A DNA stretch of 28,273 bases from Acidobacteriota bacterium (GTDB lineage Bacteria > Acidobacteriota > Terriglobia > Terriglobales > Acidobacteriaceae): positions 1 to 28,273 of the forward strand of contig JAKBAG010000005.1 of assembly GCA_021809235.1 (NCBI GenBank), given 5' to 3'. Numbering within the stretch: position 1 is the first letter of the stretch; each line of letters opens with the position of its first letter. Under the pieces are notes generated by a model. The model did no database searches. It worked only from the letters and a program-made list of their open reading frames with translations, and was not told where the DNA came from. Positions 7,152-14,010 of the stretch are shown piece by piece. The position numbers were made by a program, and so were the translations under genes.

Positions 7152-9479
7152 TCACCCGGCTTCCATCAGCCCGTACCGGCGTTGCCAGCTTTGTTTCAGA
7201 TGCTCCCAGACGCATCGGCGCTCTGCCTCGGGGATCTCCGGGTCTGGCGAGCGCACAAAGCGGGCAGCTTCCTGCCTGGCGAGTTCGAGGAGTTCGCGAT
7301 CGCGCAACAGATTGACGACCCGGAATCCAGGCATCCCGGCCTGCCGTGTACCGAAAAACTCTCCCGGTCCCCGCATACGCAGATCCAGCTCTGCCAGTTC
7401 AAAGCCGTTTTGCGTAGCAACCATAGCCTCCAGCCGCTGTTCGGCCTCAGGCGAGACACGATTCCCTGTCATCAGAATGCAGTAGCTGCGGGCGCTGCCC
7501 CGACCGACGCGGCCGCGCAACTGGTGGAGTTGTGCCAGGCCAAATCGCTCGGCATGGTCCACCACCATGACACTGGCATTCGGGACATCCACCCCCACCT
7601 CAATCACCGTGGTGGAGACCAGAACGTCGATCTCGCCGCGCTGGTAGCGACGCATGACGACGTCCTTTTCATCGGCATTGAGCCGGCCATGCAACAGGCC
7701 GACACGAAGCCCCTGCAGTGCGCCGTTCCGCAGCTGGTCATACATCTCGGTGGCGGAGCGTAACTCCGGGCGCGGCGCTGTTTGCGTCACAAAAAGCGGT
7801 GCGGACTTTCGTCTGCTCCTGGGTTTTGCCGGGGTGGGTTGGCTATGCTGCGCCTTGAGGCTGGGACGGGTGACCGGACCTTTGGCAGAGCGTAAGCCAG
7901 GGCCGGGTGTGGACGCCGTTGCCGGATTTTCTTCCGGATCATGGGCAAAATCCAGCTCCTGCTGATCGTCGCGATTGCCCTCGATGATGGGATAGACGAT
8001 GTAGGCCTGATGTCCGGCGGCTACCTGAGTGCGAACAAAATCCCAGACCTCGGCTGCGCGCTCCCCTGCGACGCGACGCGTCACAATTGGCGTACGGCCA
8101 GGCGGCAGCGCATCCAGAACGCTGGTGTCAAGGTCTCCATAAAGTGTGAGCGCGAGGGTGCGAGGGATCGGCGTTGCCGTCATCACAAGCACATCCGGCT
8201 CTGCATCCGTGGGCTTCTTCATCAGACGGAAACGTTGCATTACGCCGAAGCGATGCTGTTCGTCAACTACCACCAGTCCAAGCCGGTGGAAGGAGACATT
8301 CTCTTCAATGAGAGCATGGGTGCCGATGACGAGATGAATCTCTCCCCGCTGCAACTGACCGCGGAGGGCGCGCTTGGCATCGGCATCGAGAGAGCCGGTG
8401 AGCAGGGCGATGCGATAGTTGCGCGAGGAGCGCGCCAGAAGCTTTCGCGCAGCCAGATAATGTTGTGTGGCAAGAATTTCCGTGGGAGCCATCAGGGCTG
8501 CCTGGCAACCGTTTTCCATCGCTACCACAATGGCCTGCAGCGCCACGATCGTCTTGCCTGAGCCGACGTCGCCCTGCAGCAGCCGGCGCATCGGATGGGG
8601 CTCACGCATATCGGCGACAATTTCGCCAAGAGCGCGCTTCTGCGCTGCGGTGGGGTGAAAGGGAAGAATTTCTCGAATGGCCTGGCGCGTGGCATCCGTA
8701 GTCTGGAAGGCAATCCCCTGTTGCTCGCGTGTTCGCCGTCGCTTGAGCTCAAGACCGAGTTCGAGAAAGAACAGCTCTTCGAAAATAAGCCGCTTCTGCG
8801 CGGGAGTCGAGGCAGCTTCCAGATCGGCAACGGCAATCCCGTCCGGCGGAAAGTGGGTTTCGGCAAGTGCCCGTTCGCGAGCGGGCAGTCCGTTGCGCTG
8901 CAGAATTGCCTGAGGCAGACATTCGGGAACCTGGCTGCGGATCGAATCCAGAAGTTGGAAAATCACCCTGCGCTGCCAGCGAGAGGCCAGTTGCGGACCG
9001 CCGAGCGATTCATAAACCGGTGTGATGCGACCGACCTCGAGCAGCCGGGTGATGGCATCGCTGCCGTCTTCCGGGAGCAGCTCAAACTGAGGCTGGATCA
9101 TCTTGAGGTTACGACTGCTGCGAGAGGCTTCGATGCGTCCGAAGAGAGCAATTTGCTGGCCGGCACGAAGGCGCCCCTGCAGGTAGGCGCCGTTGAACCA
9201 GACGCACTTCATGGTGAGTGTGCCCTGAGCTAGAACAATCTCAAAAAGCGACTGCCGCGGGGTGCGTACCAGTCCTGCACTGCGAATTTCTCCGATGACA
9301 GATGCCATTTCACCGGTCTTGAGCTGTGTGAGCTCGCGCGGGTGTTGACGATCTTCGTAGCGGAAAGGCAGATGGTAGAGCAGGTCTTCGGCAATACGGA
9401 TCCCTCTGGCTTCCAGCAGCGCAGCGATGCGCGGTCCAACGCCGCGGATATAGGTCACAGGAGTATCCAGGGAGCTCAC
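7152..9479 (-). CDS. recG: ATP-dependent DNA helicase RecG
   Basis: RecG is a superfamily 2 helicase that reverses stalled replication forks and branch-migrates recombination intermediates. The 775-aa product has an N-terminal wedge/OB region (YIRGVGPRIAALLEARG, then LPFRYEDR). Walker A GDVGSGKT is at residues 303-310, DEQH at 406-409, TATPIPRTLALTLYGDL follows, and the C-terminal motifs STTVIEVGVDVPNA, ERFGLAQLHQLRGRVGRG and the TRAG-like GFELAELDLRMRGPGEFFGTRQAG are intact. It is longer than the roughly 690 residues of E. coli RecG because of a Pro/Ser/Arg-rich insert at about residues 507-573. I chose GTG 9479 (VSSLDTPV), which matches where homologues begin and avoids overlapping the small upstream gene. 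An ATG at 9569 is the longer alternative, and no strong Shine-Dalgarno decides between them. Confidence 0.94.
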   Translation of the reverse strand: MSSLDTPVTYIRGVGPRIAALLEARGIRIAEDLLYHLPFRYEDRQHPRELTQLKTGEMASVIGEIRSAGLVRTPRQSLFEIVLAQGTLTMKCVWFNGAYLQGRLRAGQQIALFGRIEASRSSRNLKMIQPQFELLPEDGSDAITRLLEVGRITPVYESLGGPQLASRWQRRVIFQLLDSIRSQVPECLPQAILQRNGLPARERALAETHFPPDGIAVADLEAASTPAQKRLIFEELFFLELGLELKRRRTREQQGIAFQTTDATRQAIREILPFHPTAAQKRALGEIVADMREPHPMRRLLQGDVGSGKTIVALQAIVVAMENGCQAALMAPTEILATQHYLAARKLLARSSRNYRIALLTGSLDADAKRALRGQLQRGEIHLVIGTHALIEENVSFHRLGLVVVDEQHRFGVMQRFRLMKKPTDAEPDVLVMTATPIPRTLALTLYGDLDTSVLDALPPGRTPIVTRRVAGERAAEVWDFVRTQVAAGHQAYIVYPIIEGNRDDQQELDFAHDPEENPATASTPGPGLRSAKGPVTRPSLKAQHSQPTPAKPRSRRKSAPLFVTQTAPRPELRSATEMYDQLRNGALQGLRVGLLHGRLNADEKDVVMRRYQRGEIDVLVSTTVIEVGVDVPNASVMVVDHAERFGLAQLHQLRGRVGRGSARSYCILMTGNRVSPEAEQRLEAMVATQNGFELAELDLRMRGPGEFFGTRQAGMPGFRVVNLLRDRELLELARQEAARFVRSPDPEIPEAERRCVWEHLKQSWQRRYGLMEAG

Positions 9480-9513
9480 ACTTCGGATGCTACAACCCGG
9501 TGTGCGCAGGGCG

Positions 9514-9756
9514 CTACTGGAGGCGTTTGCGTAGCAACTCAAACACGCCGTAACCAAGGATGCCGGCAATGAGGGCGATGAGGAAGTTTTCCGGTGTTAT
9601 CACGTCATGCAATGCCCAGAAGACCCCGTGCGGATGCTGTTCACCGGTATGCGTGAAGTCTCCCATCAGCAAATTGGCATAGAACAGAAAGATGATGCAT
9701 GCAATTTCGATTGCGGCTCTCGCCAGCCTGCGTTCTTTGTTAGCCATTGCAGCCAT
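9514..9756 (-). CDS. small two-helix membrane protein of unknown function
   Basis: I do not recognise a family. The 80-aa product has a basic N-terminus (MAAMANKERRLARAA) and one hydrophobic segment, IEIACIIFLFYANLLMG (about residues 17-33). A polar middle follows with His and Asp (FTHTGEQHPHGVFWALHD), then a second hydrophobic segment, FLIALIAGILGYGVFELL, and a basic tail RKRLQ. This looks like a hairpin membrane protein with both ends in the cytoplasm. It lies 34 nt upstream of recG on the same strand and may be co-transcribed. The start could be ATG 9756 or ATG 9747; neither has a clear Shine-Dalgarno. The clean amphipathic layout argues that it is real, but no homology search supports this. 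Confidence 0.55.
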   Translation of the reverse strand: MAAMANKERRLARAAIEIACIIFLFYANLLMGDFTHTGEQHPHGVFWALHDVITPENFLIALIAGILGYGVFELLRKRLQ

Positions 9757-9793
9757 GATACTGTCTTCGGTTGCGGCAATGCATTGCAGTGAT

Positions 9794-9809
9794 CCAGACT
9801 CTGGCCAGA
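9794..9809. promoter_or_regulatory. CCAGA/TCTGG triple half-site in a divergent intergenic region
   Basis: CCAGA (9794-9798), TCTGG (9800-9804) and CCAGA (9805-9809) form two overlapping palindromes in the 139-bp gap between the small membrane protein gene (-) and the ABC exporter (+). This is a possible operator; no binding protein can be named. Confidence 0.3.
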
Positions 9810-9849
9810 AGAATTCAAGGCTCGGGGAACTGCAATCCGAATTATGCTG

Positions 9850-9858
9850 TGCTATCTT
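9850..9858 (+). promoter_or_regulatory. candidate extended -10 for the ABC exporter operon
   Basis: TGCTATCTT fits an extended -10 (TGnTATnnT), with CTGCAA 17 bp upstream as a poor -35. It lies about 37 nt before the ATG at 9896, leaving a leader that contains GGAG (9885-9888) spaced 7 nt from the start. Confidence 0.35.
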
Positions 9859-9895
9859 TGTTGCAATCGCGAAAAACTAAATTCGGAGTAACTGA

Positions 9896-10798
9896 ATGCC
9901 GGTCGTTGAGCTTGCTGCTGTCACCAAGGCGTATCAGGACAAAATTGCTGTTCAGGCACTGAGCTTTCGGATTGAGCCGGGGCAGATGTTTGGATTGCTT
10001 GGACCAAACGGCTCTGGCAAGACCAGTTCCATACGCATGATGATTGGAATTACAGCCCCGGATTCCGGCGCTATTACCTTATTCGATAAGCCATTCGAGC
10101 GATCCAGCCTGAAGCGCGTGGGCTATCTGCCGGAGGAGCGCGGGCTCTACAAGAAAATGAAGGTTCTGGACCAGCTTGTATTCATGGGCACGCTGCGCGG
10201 ATTATCGGCTGACGAAGCTCAGAAGCGCGCTGTGGAGTGGGCGAAAAAGCTTGATATTGCCCATTCGATTCTGAAGAAGACAGAAGAGCTGTCAAAGGGA
10301 ATGCAGCAGAAAATTCAGTTTATTTCTGCACTGATGCACAACCCGGAACTGATCATTATGGACGAGCCATTCAGCGGACTGGACCCGGTGAATGCCACGC
10401 TGCTGCAGGATACCCTGCTGGAACTGAAGGCCCAGGGACGGACCATTCTCTTTTCCACCCATCGCATGGATCAGGTGGAGAAGCTTTGCGACTCCATCGC
10501 GCTGATACACCAGGGAAATCTCGTGCTTTCGGGCCGGGTCCGCGAGATCAAGAGTCGCTACAAGCGGGATCGCGTACACATTGAATTCTCCGGGGATGAT
10601 AGCTTTCTGCGCAGCGAAGAGATTGCCGAGGCGAAGAACTACTCCGGGCATGCAGAGATTCGCCTGAAAGATGGCGGGGATGCGCAAAAACTTCTGGCGG
10701 AAGCCGCATCCGGGGCAACCATCTATCGCTTTGAGCTCATGGAGCCGTCGCTCGAAGAGATCTTTATTCAGACGGTGGGAGGCAACATCGATGCGTAA
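9896..10798 (+). CDS. ABC transporter ATP-binding protein (NatA-like)
   Basis: This is the nucleotide-binding subunit of an ABC-2 type exporter, working at the inner membrane with the permease encoded next. The product is 300 aa. Walker A GPNGSGKT is at residues 36-43, the signature LSKGMQQK starts at residue 132, Walker B LIIMDEP has Asp156 and Glu157, FSGLDPVN follows as the D-loop, and the H-loop His189 is in FSTHRMDQ. The C-terminal 80 residues form the extra domain typical of NatA-type ATPases. GGAG at 9885-9888 supports the ATG. The stop codon lies inside the first codons of the permease gene (8-nt overlap). The substrate cannot be deduced; Na+ export (NatAB) is one known role of the family, drug or peptide export others. 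Confidence 0.9.
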   Translation: MPVVELAAVTKAYQDKIAVQALSFRIEPGQMFGLLGPNGSGKTSSIRMMIGITAPDSGAITLFDKPFERSSLKRVGYLPEERGLYKKMKVLDQLVFMGTLRGLSADEAQKRAVEWAKKLDIAHSILKKTEELSKGMQQKIQFISALMHNPELIIMDEPFSGLDPVNATLLQDTLLELKAQGRTILFSTHRMDQVEKLCDSIALIHQGNLVLSGRVREIKSRYKRDRVHIEFSGDDSFLRSEEIAEAKNYSGHAEIRLKDGGDAQKLLAEAASGATIYRFELMEPSLEEIFIQTVGGNIDA

Positions 10799-12050
10799 TA
10801 TTCTGCTGATTGCCAAACGCGAATATCTGGAGCAGGTGCGGGGCAGGACGTTTCTGATTACAACCATCCTGCTGCCGACGGTTTTTATCGGAGTTTTCTA
10901 TCTTTCCTTCCTTTCCGGGAAGAACTCGGGGGTGGGCAAGCATATTGCCGTCGCGTGCAGCAATCCAGCCCTTGGTGCCGAAATCCGTACGGAAATTCTT
11001 GCCGATACGGAGGCCAAGGCGAAAGTGGATCTCTTCGATGCCGAGATGCCAGGCATGCTGATGGATTCGGATCGTGCCAAGCTCGTCGCTGAGGTCAATG
11101 ACAAAACGATCGATGGCTTTCTGTGGGTGGATGTTCCAGCCAAAGGGCCGGTTGTGGCCACCTATGACGCACAGACCGCAGGGGATTTTGTAACCGCAGA
11201 GAGGCTGCAATCGGCGCTGAATCAGGCGCTGTTGCGGCGACGACTGATGGAGAGTGGTGTGGCGGCAAGTGCAGCCGATGCACTGCTGAAGACGGTCAAG
11301 GTGAATACGAGACAGGTGAAGAATGGACAGGAGGTTACCAGCAATGCCATCTCCAGCTTCTACTCCGCCTACATCATGGCTCTGCTGCTGACCATGACGA
11401 CGATGATCTATGGCCTGAACGTGGGTCGGTCGGTGATTCAGGAAAAGACATCCCGTATCTTCGAGGTGATGCTTGCTACTGTGCGGCCGCATGAGATGCT
11501 CACGGGCAAGCTGGTTGGCATTGGCGCTGTCGGCCTGTCGCAGATTCTGATCTGGGTGGGCGCTGGAGGGGCTTTTGCTGCTTCGGCTCTGGGTGCGCAG
11601 TACTTGAACGGAAATCTGCAGATTCACATTTCTGTCTTTCAGATTTTTCTCTTCGCCGTGTATTTTCTGCTTGGATATACGTTGAACTCGGCCTTGTTTG
11701 CGGGCCTGGGAGCAACGCTGGAGACAGAACAGGAGTTGCAGCAGTATTCTCCCCTGGCAGCATTGCCGGTGTGGATCAGCTTCAGCATGATTCTCCTGAT
11801 TTCCTCGAATCCGAATTCCTTCTGGGTGGTTTTGGCCTCGCTGTTTCCGCCATGCACGCCGATCGTCATGTTTCTGCGCATGGGCTCTCAGATGCCCCCG
11901 TTATGGCAGATTGGAGCCTCGATTGCTCTGATGCTTGTAGCCATCTGGGGAGTGCTATGGTTTTCTACCCGCCTGTATCGCATCGGCATCCTGATGTATG
12001 GCAAGCGGGCAACCCTGCCGGAGATGATGCGCTGGTTGCGGTACAGCTAG
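10791..12050 (+). CDS. ABC-2 type transporter permease (NatB-like)
   Basis: This is the membrane subunit partner of the preceding ATPase. The 419-aa product has the ABC2 layout. A short cytoplasmic start (MRNILLIAKREYLEQVRGRTF) is followed by one membrane helix (about residues 22-43) and a large extracytoplasmic domain of roughly 150 residues. Five or so helices follow, from about residue 190 (SAYIMALLLTMTTMIYGL) to the end, with the coupling stretch EKTSRIFEVMLATVRPHEMLTGKLVG. The ATG at 10791 is preferred over a longer open frame because GGGAGG (10777-10782) precedes it and it overlaps the ATPase stop, indicating coupled translation. It is followed 25 nt later by the DUF374 gene. Export of an unknown substrate is inferred. 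Confidence 0.88.
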   Translation: MRNILLIAKREYLEQVRGRTFLITTILLPTVFIGVFYLSFLSGKNSGVGKHIAVACSNPALGAEIRTEILADTEAKAKVDLFDAEMPGMLMDSDRAKLVAEVNDKTIDGFLWVDVPAKGPVVATYDAQTAGDFVTAERLQSALNQALLRRRLMESGVAASAADALLKTVKVNTRQVKNGQEVTSNAISSFYSAYIMALLLTMTTMIYGLNVGRSVIQEKTSRIFEVMLATVRPHEMLTGKLVGIGAVGLSQILIWVGAGGAFAASALGAQYLNGNLQIHISVFQIFLFAVYFLLGYTLNSALFAGLGATLETEQELQQYSPLAALPVWISFSMILLISSNPNSFWVVLASLFPPCTPIVMFLRMGSQMPPLWQIGASIALMLVAIWGVLWFSTRLYRIGILMYGKRATLPEMMRWLRYS

Positions 12051-12062
12051 GGCCGTCACCGG

Positions 12063-12076
12063 TACAATCCATCTTG
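12063..12076 (+). promoter_or_regulatory. TACAAT 7 nt upstream of a GTG start: candidate leaderless promoter
   Basis: TACAAT (12063-12068) is followed by seven bases and then the GTG at 12076, so transcription would begin at or next to the start codon. No Shine-Dalgarno is present. The -35 is not convincing: TTGCGG at 12036-12041 is 21 bp away. Confidence 0.4.
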
Positions 12077-12789
12077 TGCCTCGGCAACGCCATGCAACTG
12101 CTCCTGCACGCTACAGCCCGCTTCAGCGACTGATGCTGGCTGTGGTGCCTCCGTTTGTCTGGCTGCTGCTGCAGATTCTGGGGCGAACCTGGCGGTATGA
12201 AGTGACGGCAGAGCCGGGAGTGACTCCGGCCTTCCACGGATTTACGCCGGGCGGAGAAATCTACTGCTTCTGGCACCAATGCGTATTGGCCTGCGCATAC
12301 TACTACCGTTCGACCCATGCCACCATCGTCATCAGCCAGAGTTTTGACGGAGAGCTGATAACGCGCGTGCTGAAGCTGTTCGGCTACCGGGCGGTGCGTG
12401 GATCCAGTTCGCGCGGTGGAGCTGTGGCGCTTCGCGGATTGCAGCAGGCGGTTTTAGCGCAGAGTCCGGCAATCTTTACCGCAGACGGACCGCGCGGCCC
12501 CATCTATCGATCCAAGAGCGGACCCATTCGACTGGCACAGCAAACGGGTGCTCCCATCGGATGCTTTCATCTGTTTCCGGAGCACTGCTGGACACTGGCA
12601 TCCTGGGATCGCTTTCAAATTCCAAAGCCATTCACTCGGATCGTGGTCAGTTGGGGCCCATGGGTTCATATTCCAGCGGATGGGAAGGACGCGGATGTTG
12701 AGGGATGGCGTGCGCAACTGGACGCAGCCATCGAATCGGCCCGTATACGGGCAGAGCAGTTCTACGGGGAAGAAAATTGCAAGGGATAG
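12076..12789 (+). CDS. lysophospholipid acyltransferase family protein (DUF374)
   Basis: This is a membrane-associated acyltransferase related to the LPLAT superfamily; DUF374 proteins are thought to act on lipid A or phospholipid precursors, but the acceptor is unproven. The product is 237 aa. A hydrophobic N-terminal anchor (LMLAVVPPFVWLLLQILG) is followed by EIYCFWHQCVLACAYYY, where the His is the likely catalytic residue, then SQSFDGELITRVLKLFGYRAVRGSSSRGG, and ADGPRGPIYRSKSGPIRLAQQTGAPI near residue 135. These are the usual DUF374 blocks. The GTG start has no Shine-Dalgarno but a TACAAT hexamer lies 7 nt upstream; ATG 12133 is an alternative that would shorten the anchor. It follows the ABC permease by 25 nt. 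Confidence 0.82.
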   Translation: MPRQRHATAPARYSPLQRLMLAVVPPFVWLLLQILGRTWRYEVTAEPGVTPAFHGFTPGGEIYCFWHQCVLACAYYYRSTHATIVISQSFDGELITRVLKLFGYRAVRGSSSRGGAVALRGLQQAVLAQSPAIFTADGPRGPIYRSKSGPIRLAQQTGAPIGCFHLFPEHCWTLASWDRFQIPKPFTRIVVSWGPWVHIPADGKDADVEGWRAQLDAAIESARIRAEQFYGEENCKG

Positions 12790-12797
12790 TGCGGAAG

Positions 12798-12814
12798 CGG
12801 CAGTCAGTCTGCCG
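12798..12814. repeat. small hairpin between DUF374 gene and queA
   Basis: CGGCAG (12798-12803) pairs with CTGCCG (12809-12814) around a 5-nt loop, just after the DUF374 stop. No U-run follows. It may slow or partly end transcription before queA. Confidence 0.3.
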
Positions 12815-12838
12815 GAGCCATGCCTAGGGAACCAGAGA

Positions 12839-13960
12839 ATGAGTGCTGAGGGATTGAGCCGAGAACTACTGATTTCGGATTTTGATTTTGAGTTGCCGGA
12901 GGAGCTGATTGCACAGACACCGCCATCTGTGCGCGGGTCCAGTCGCATGCTGCATCTGGACCGCAGCAGTAGTTGTCTTGCGGATCGGCAATTTGCAGAG
13001 CTGCCGGAATTGTTGCAGCCTGGCGACCTGCTTGTGTTGAACAATAGCCGGGTTATTCCAGCGCGGCTGTTTGCGCAGCGTACGAATCTGCGAGATCGGC
13101 AGCAGGCCACAGGAACAATCGAGGTGCTGCTGGCGGAGTTCCACTCGAATGGGGAGTGGACGGCGCTGGTGCGGCCCGGACGCAAGGTGCGCGTGGGCGA
13201 TCATCTGGTCTTCCGGGACGCCTCTGCAGCAGAAGGATTTGAAGAGTCCAGGCCGCCTGTGCTGGAGGCGGAGGTGGTTGGTGCAGGAGAGTTTGGGGAA
13301 CGCCGTCTGCGATTCGCAGACGTGTCAGGAGATTTCTTTGCGGCGCTGGATCGGATCGGCCATATGCCGCTTCCGCCCTACATCCATCGCAGCGATGCCC
13401 CGGATGATCGGGAGCGCTATCAGACCGTCTATGCGCGGGAACATGGCTCCGTGGCGGCACCGACGGCGGGACTGCACTTCACTCCGGAGATTCTGGCTGC
13501 GCTTGCCGAGCGGGAAATCACTCACACCTTTCTAACCTTGCATGTCGGGCTGGGTACCTTTGCACCATTGCGCGTGGAGCGGGTGCAGGAGATTCGGCTG
13601 CATCGTGAGCCCTACACCTTGCCGGAAGAGACTGCTGCGGCGCTGCGGTCTGCGCGCCGCGAGGGCCGCAGGATTCTGGCTGTGGGAACAACGGTCGTGC
13701 GCACGCTGGAGCACTGCGCCATGCAGGCGCAGCCGGAACTTCCAACGGCGCACACGGGAAGCACGTCCATTTTCCTGTCTCCGGGGCACAGCTTTCGTCT
13801 GGTCGATGGCATGCTGACAAACTTTCACCTGCCGCAGTCCAGCCTGCTGATGCTGGTAAGTGCCTTCGCAGGGCGAGAGCGTGTGCTGGCCGCCTATCGT
13901 CATGCTGTGGAGCGGCGATATCGCTTCTTCAGCTATGGCGACTGTATGTTGTTGACCTGA
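12839..13960 (+). CDS. queA: S-adenosylmethionine:tRNA ribosyltransferase-isomerase QueA
   Basis: QueA moves the ribosyl part of S-adenosylmethionine to preQ1 at the wobble base of tRNAs with GUN anticodons, forming epoxyqueuosine. The product is 373 aa, near the usual 340-370. Family blocks seen in order: DFDFELPEELIAQTPPSVRGSSRML at the N-terminus, LLVLNNSRVIPARLF, GHMPLPPYIHR, the YQTVYAREHGSVAAPTAGLHFT core, TLHVGLGTFAPLRVERVQEIRLHREPY, and the C-terminal DGMLTNFHLPQSSLLMLVSAFAGRE. ATG 12839 is chosen because AGGGA (12826-12830) is spaced 8 nt from it and homologues begin there; the open frame continues upstream but overlaps the previous gene. polA follows after 49 nt. No other queuosine gene is in the window. 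Confidence 0.95.
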   Translation: MSAEGLSRELLISDFDFELPEELIAQTPPSVRGSSRMLHLDRSSSCLADRQFAELPELLQPGDLLVLNNSRVIPARLFAQRTNLRDRQQATGTIEVLLAEFHSNGEWTALVRPGRKVRVGDHLVFRDASAAEGFEESRPPVLEAEVVGAGEFGERRLRFADVSGDFFAALDRIGHMPLPPYIHRSDAPDDRERYQTVYAREHGSVAAPTAGLHFTPEILAALAEREITHTFLTLHVGLGTFAPLRVERVQEIRLHREPYTLPEETAAALRSARREGRRILAVGTTVVRTLEHCAMQAQPELPTAHTGSTSIFLSPGHSFRLVDGMLTNFHLPQSSLLMLVSAFAGRERVLAAYRHAVERRYRFFSYGDCMLLT

Positions 13961-13992
13961 TTGCCAGCTTGTTCGCCTTCGCGCCTGTACGC

Positions 13993-14010
13993 TGCTACAC
14001 TCGCTATCGA
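13993..14010 (+). promoter_or_regulatory. extended -10 TGCTACACT, 8 nt before the polA start
   Basis: TGCTACACT (13993-14001) fits TGnTAnAnT and is followed by eight bases and the polA ATG at 14010. There is no Shine-Dalgarno, so the transcript may be leaderless or nearly so. Confidence 0.45.

Noticed and set aside
6960..7763. Plus-strand open frame of 267 codons
   Set aside because: It lies mostly antisense to the recG 3' end, has no Shine-Dalgarno, and its peptide matches no motif.
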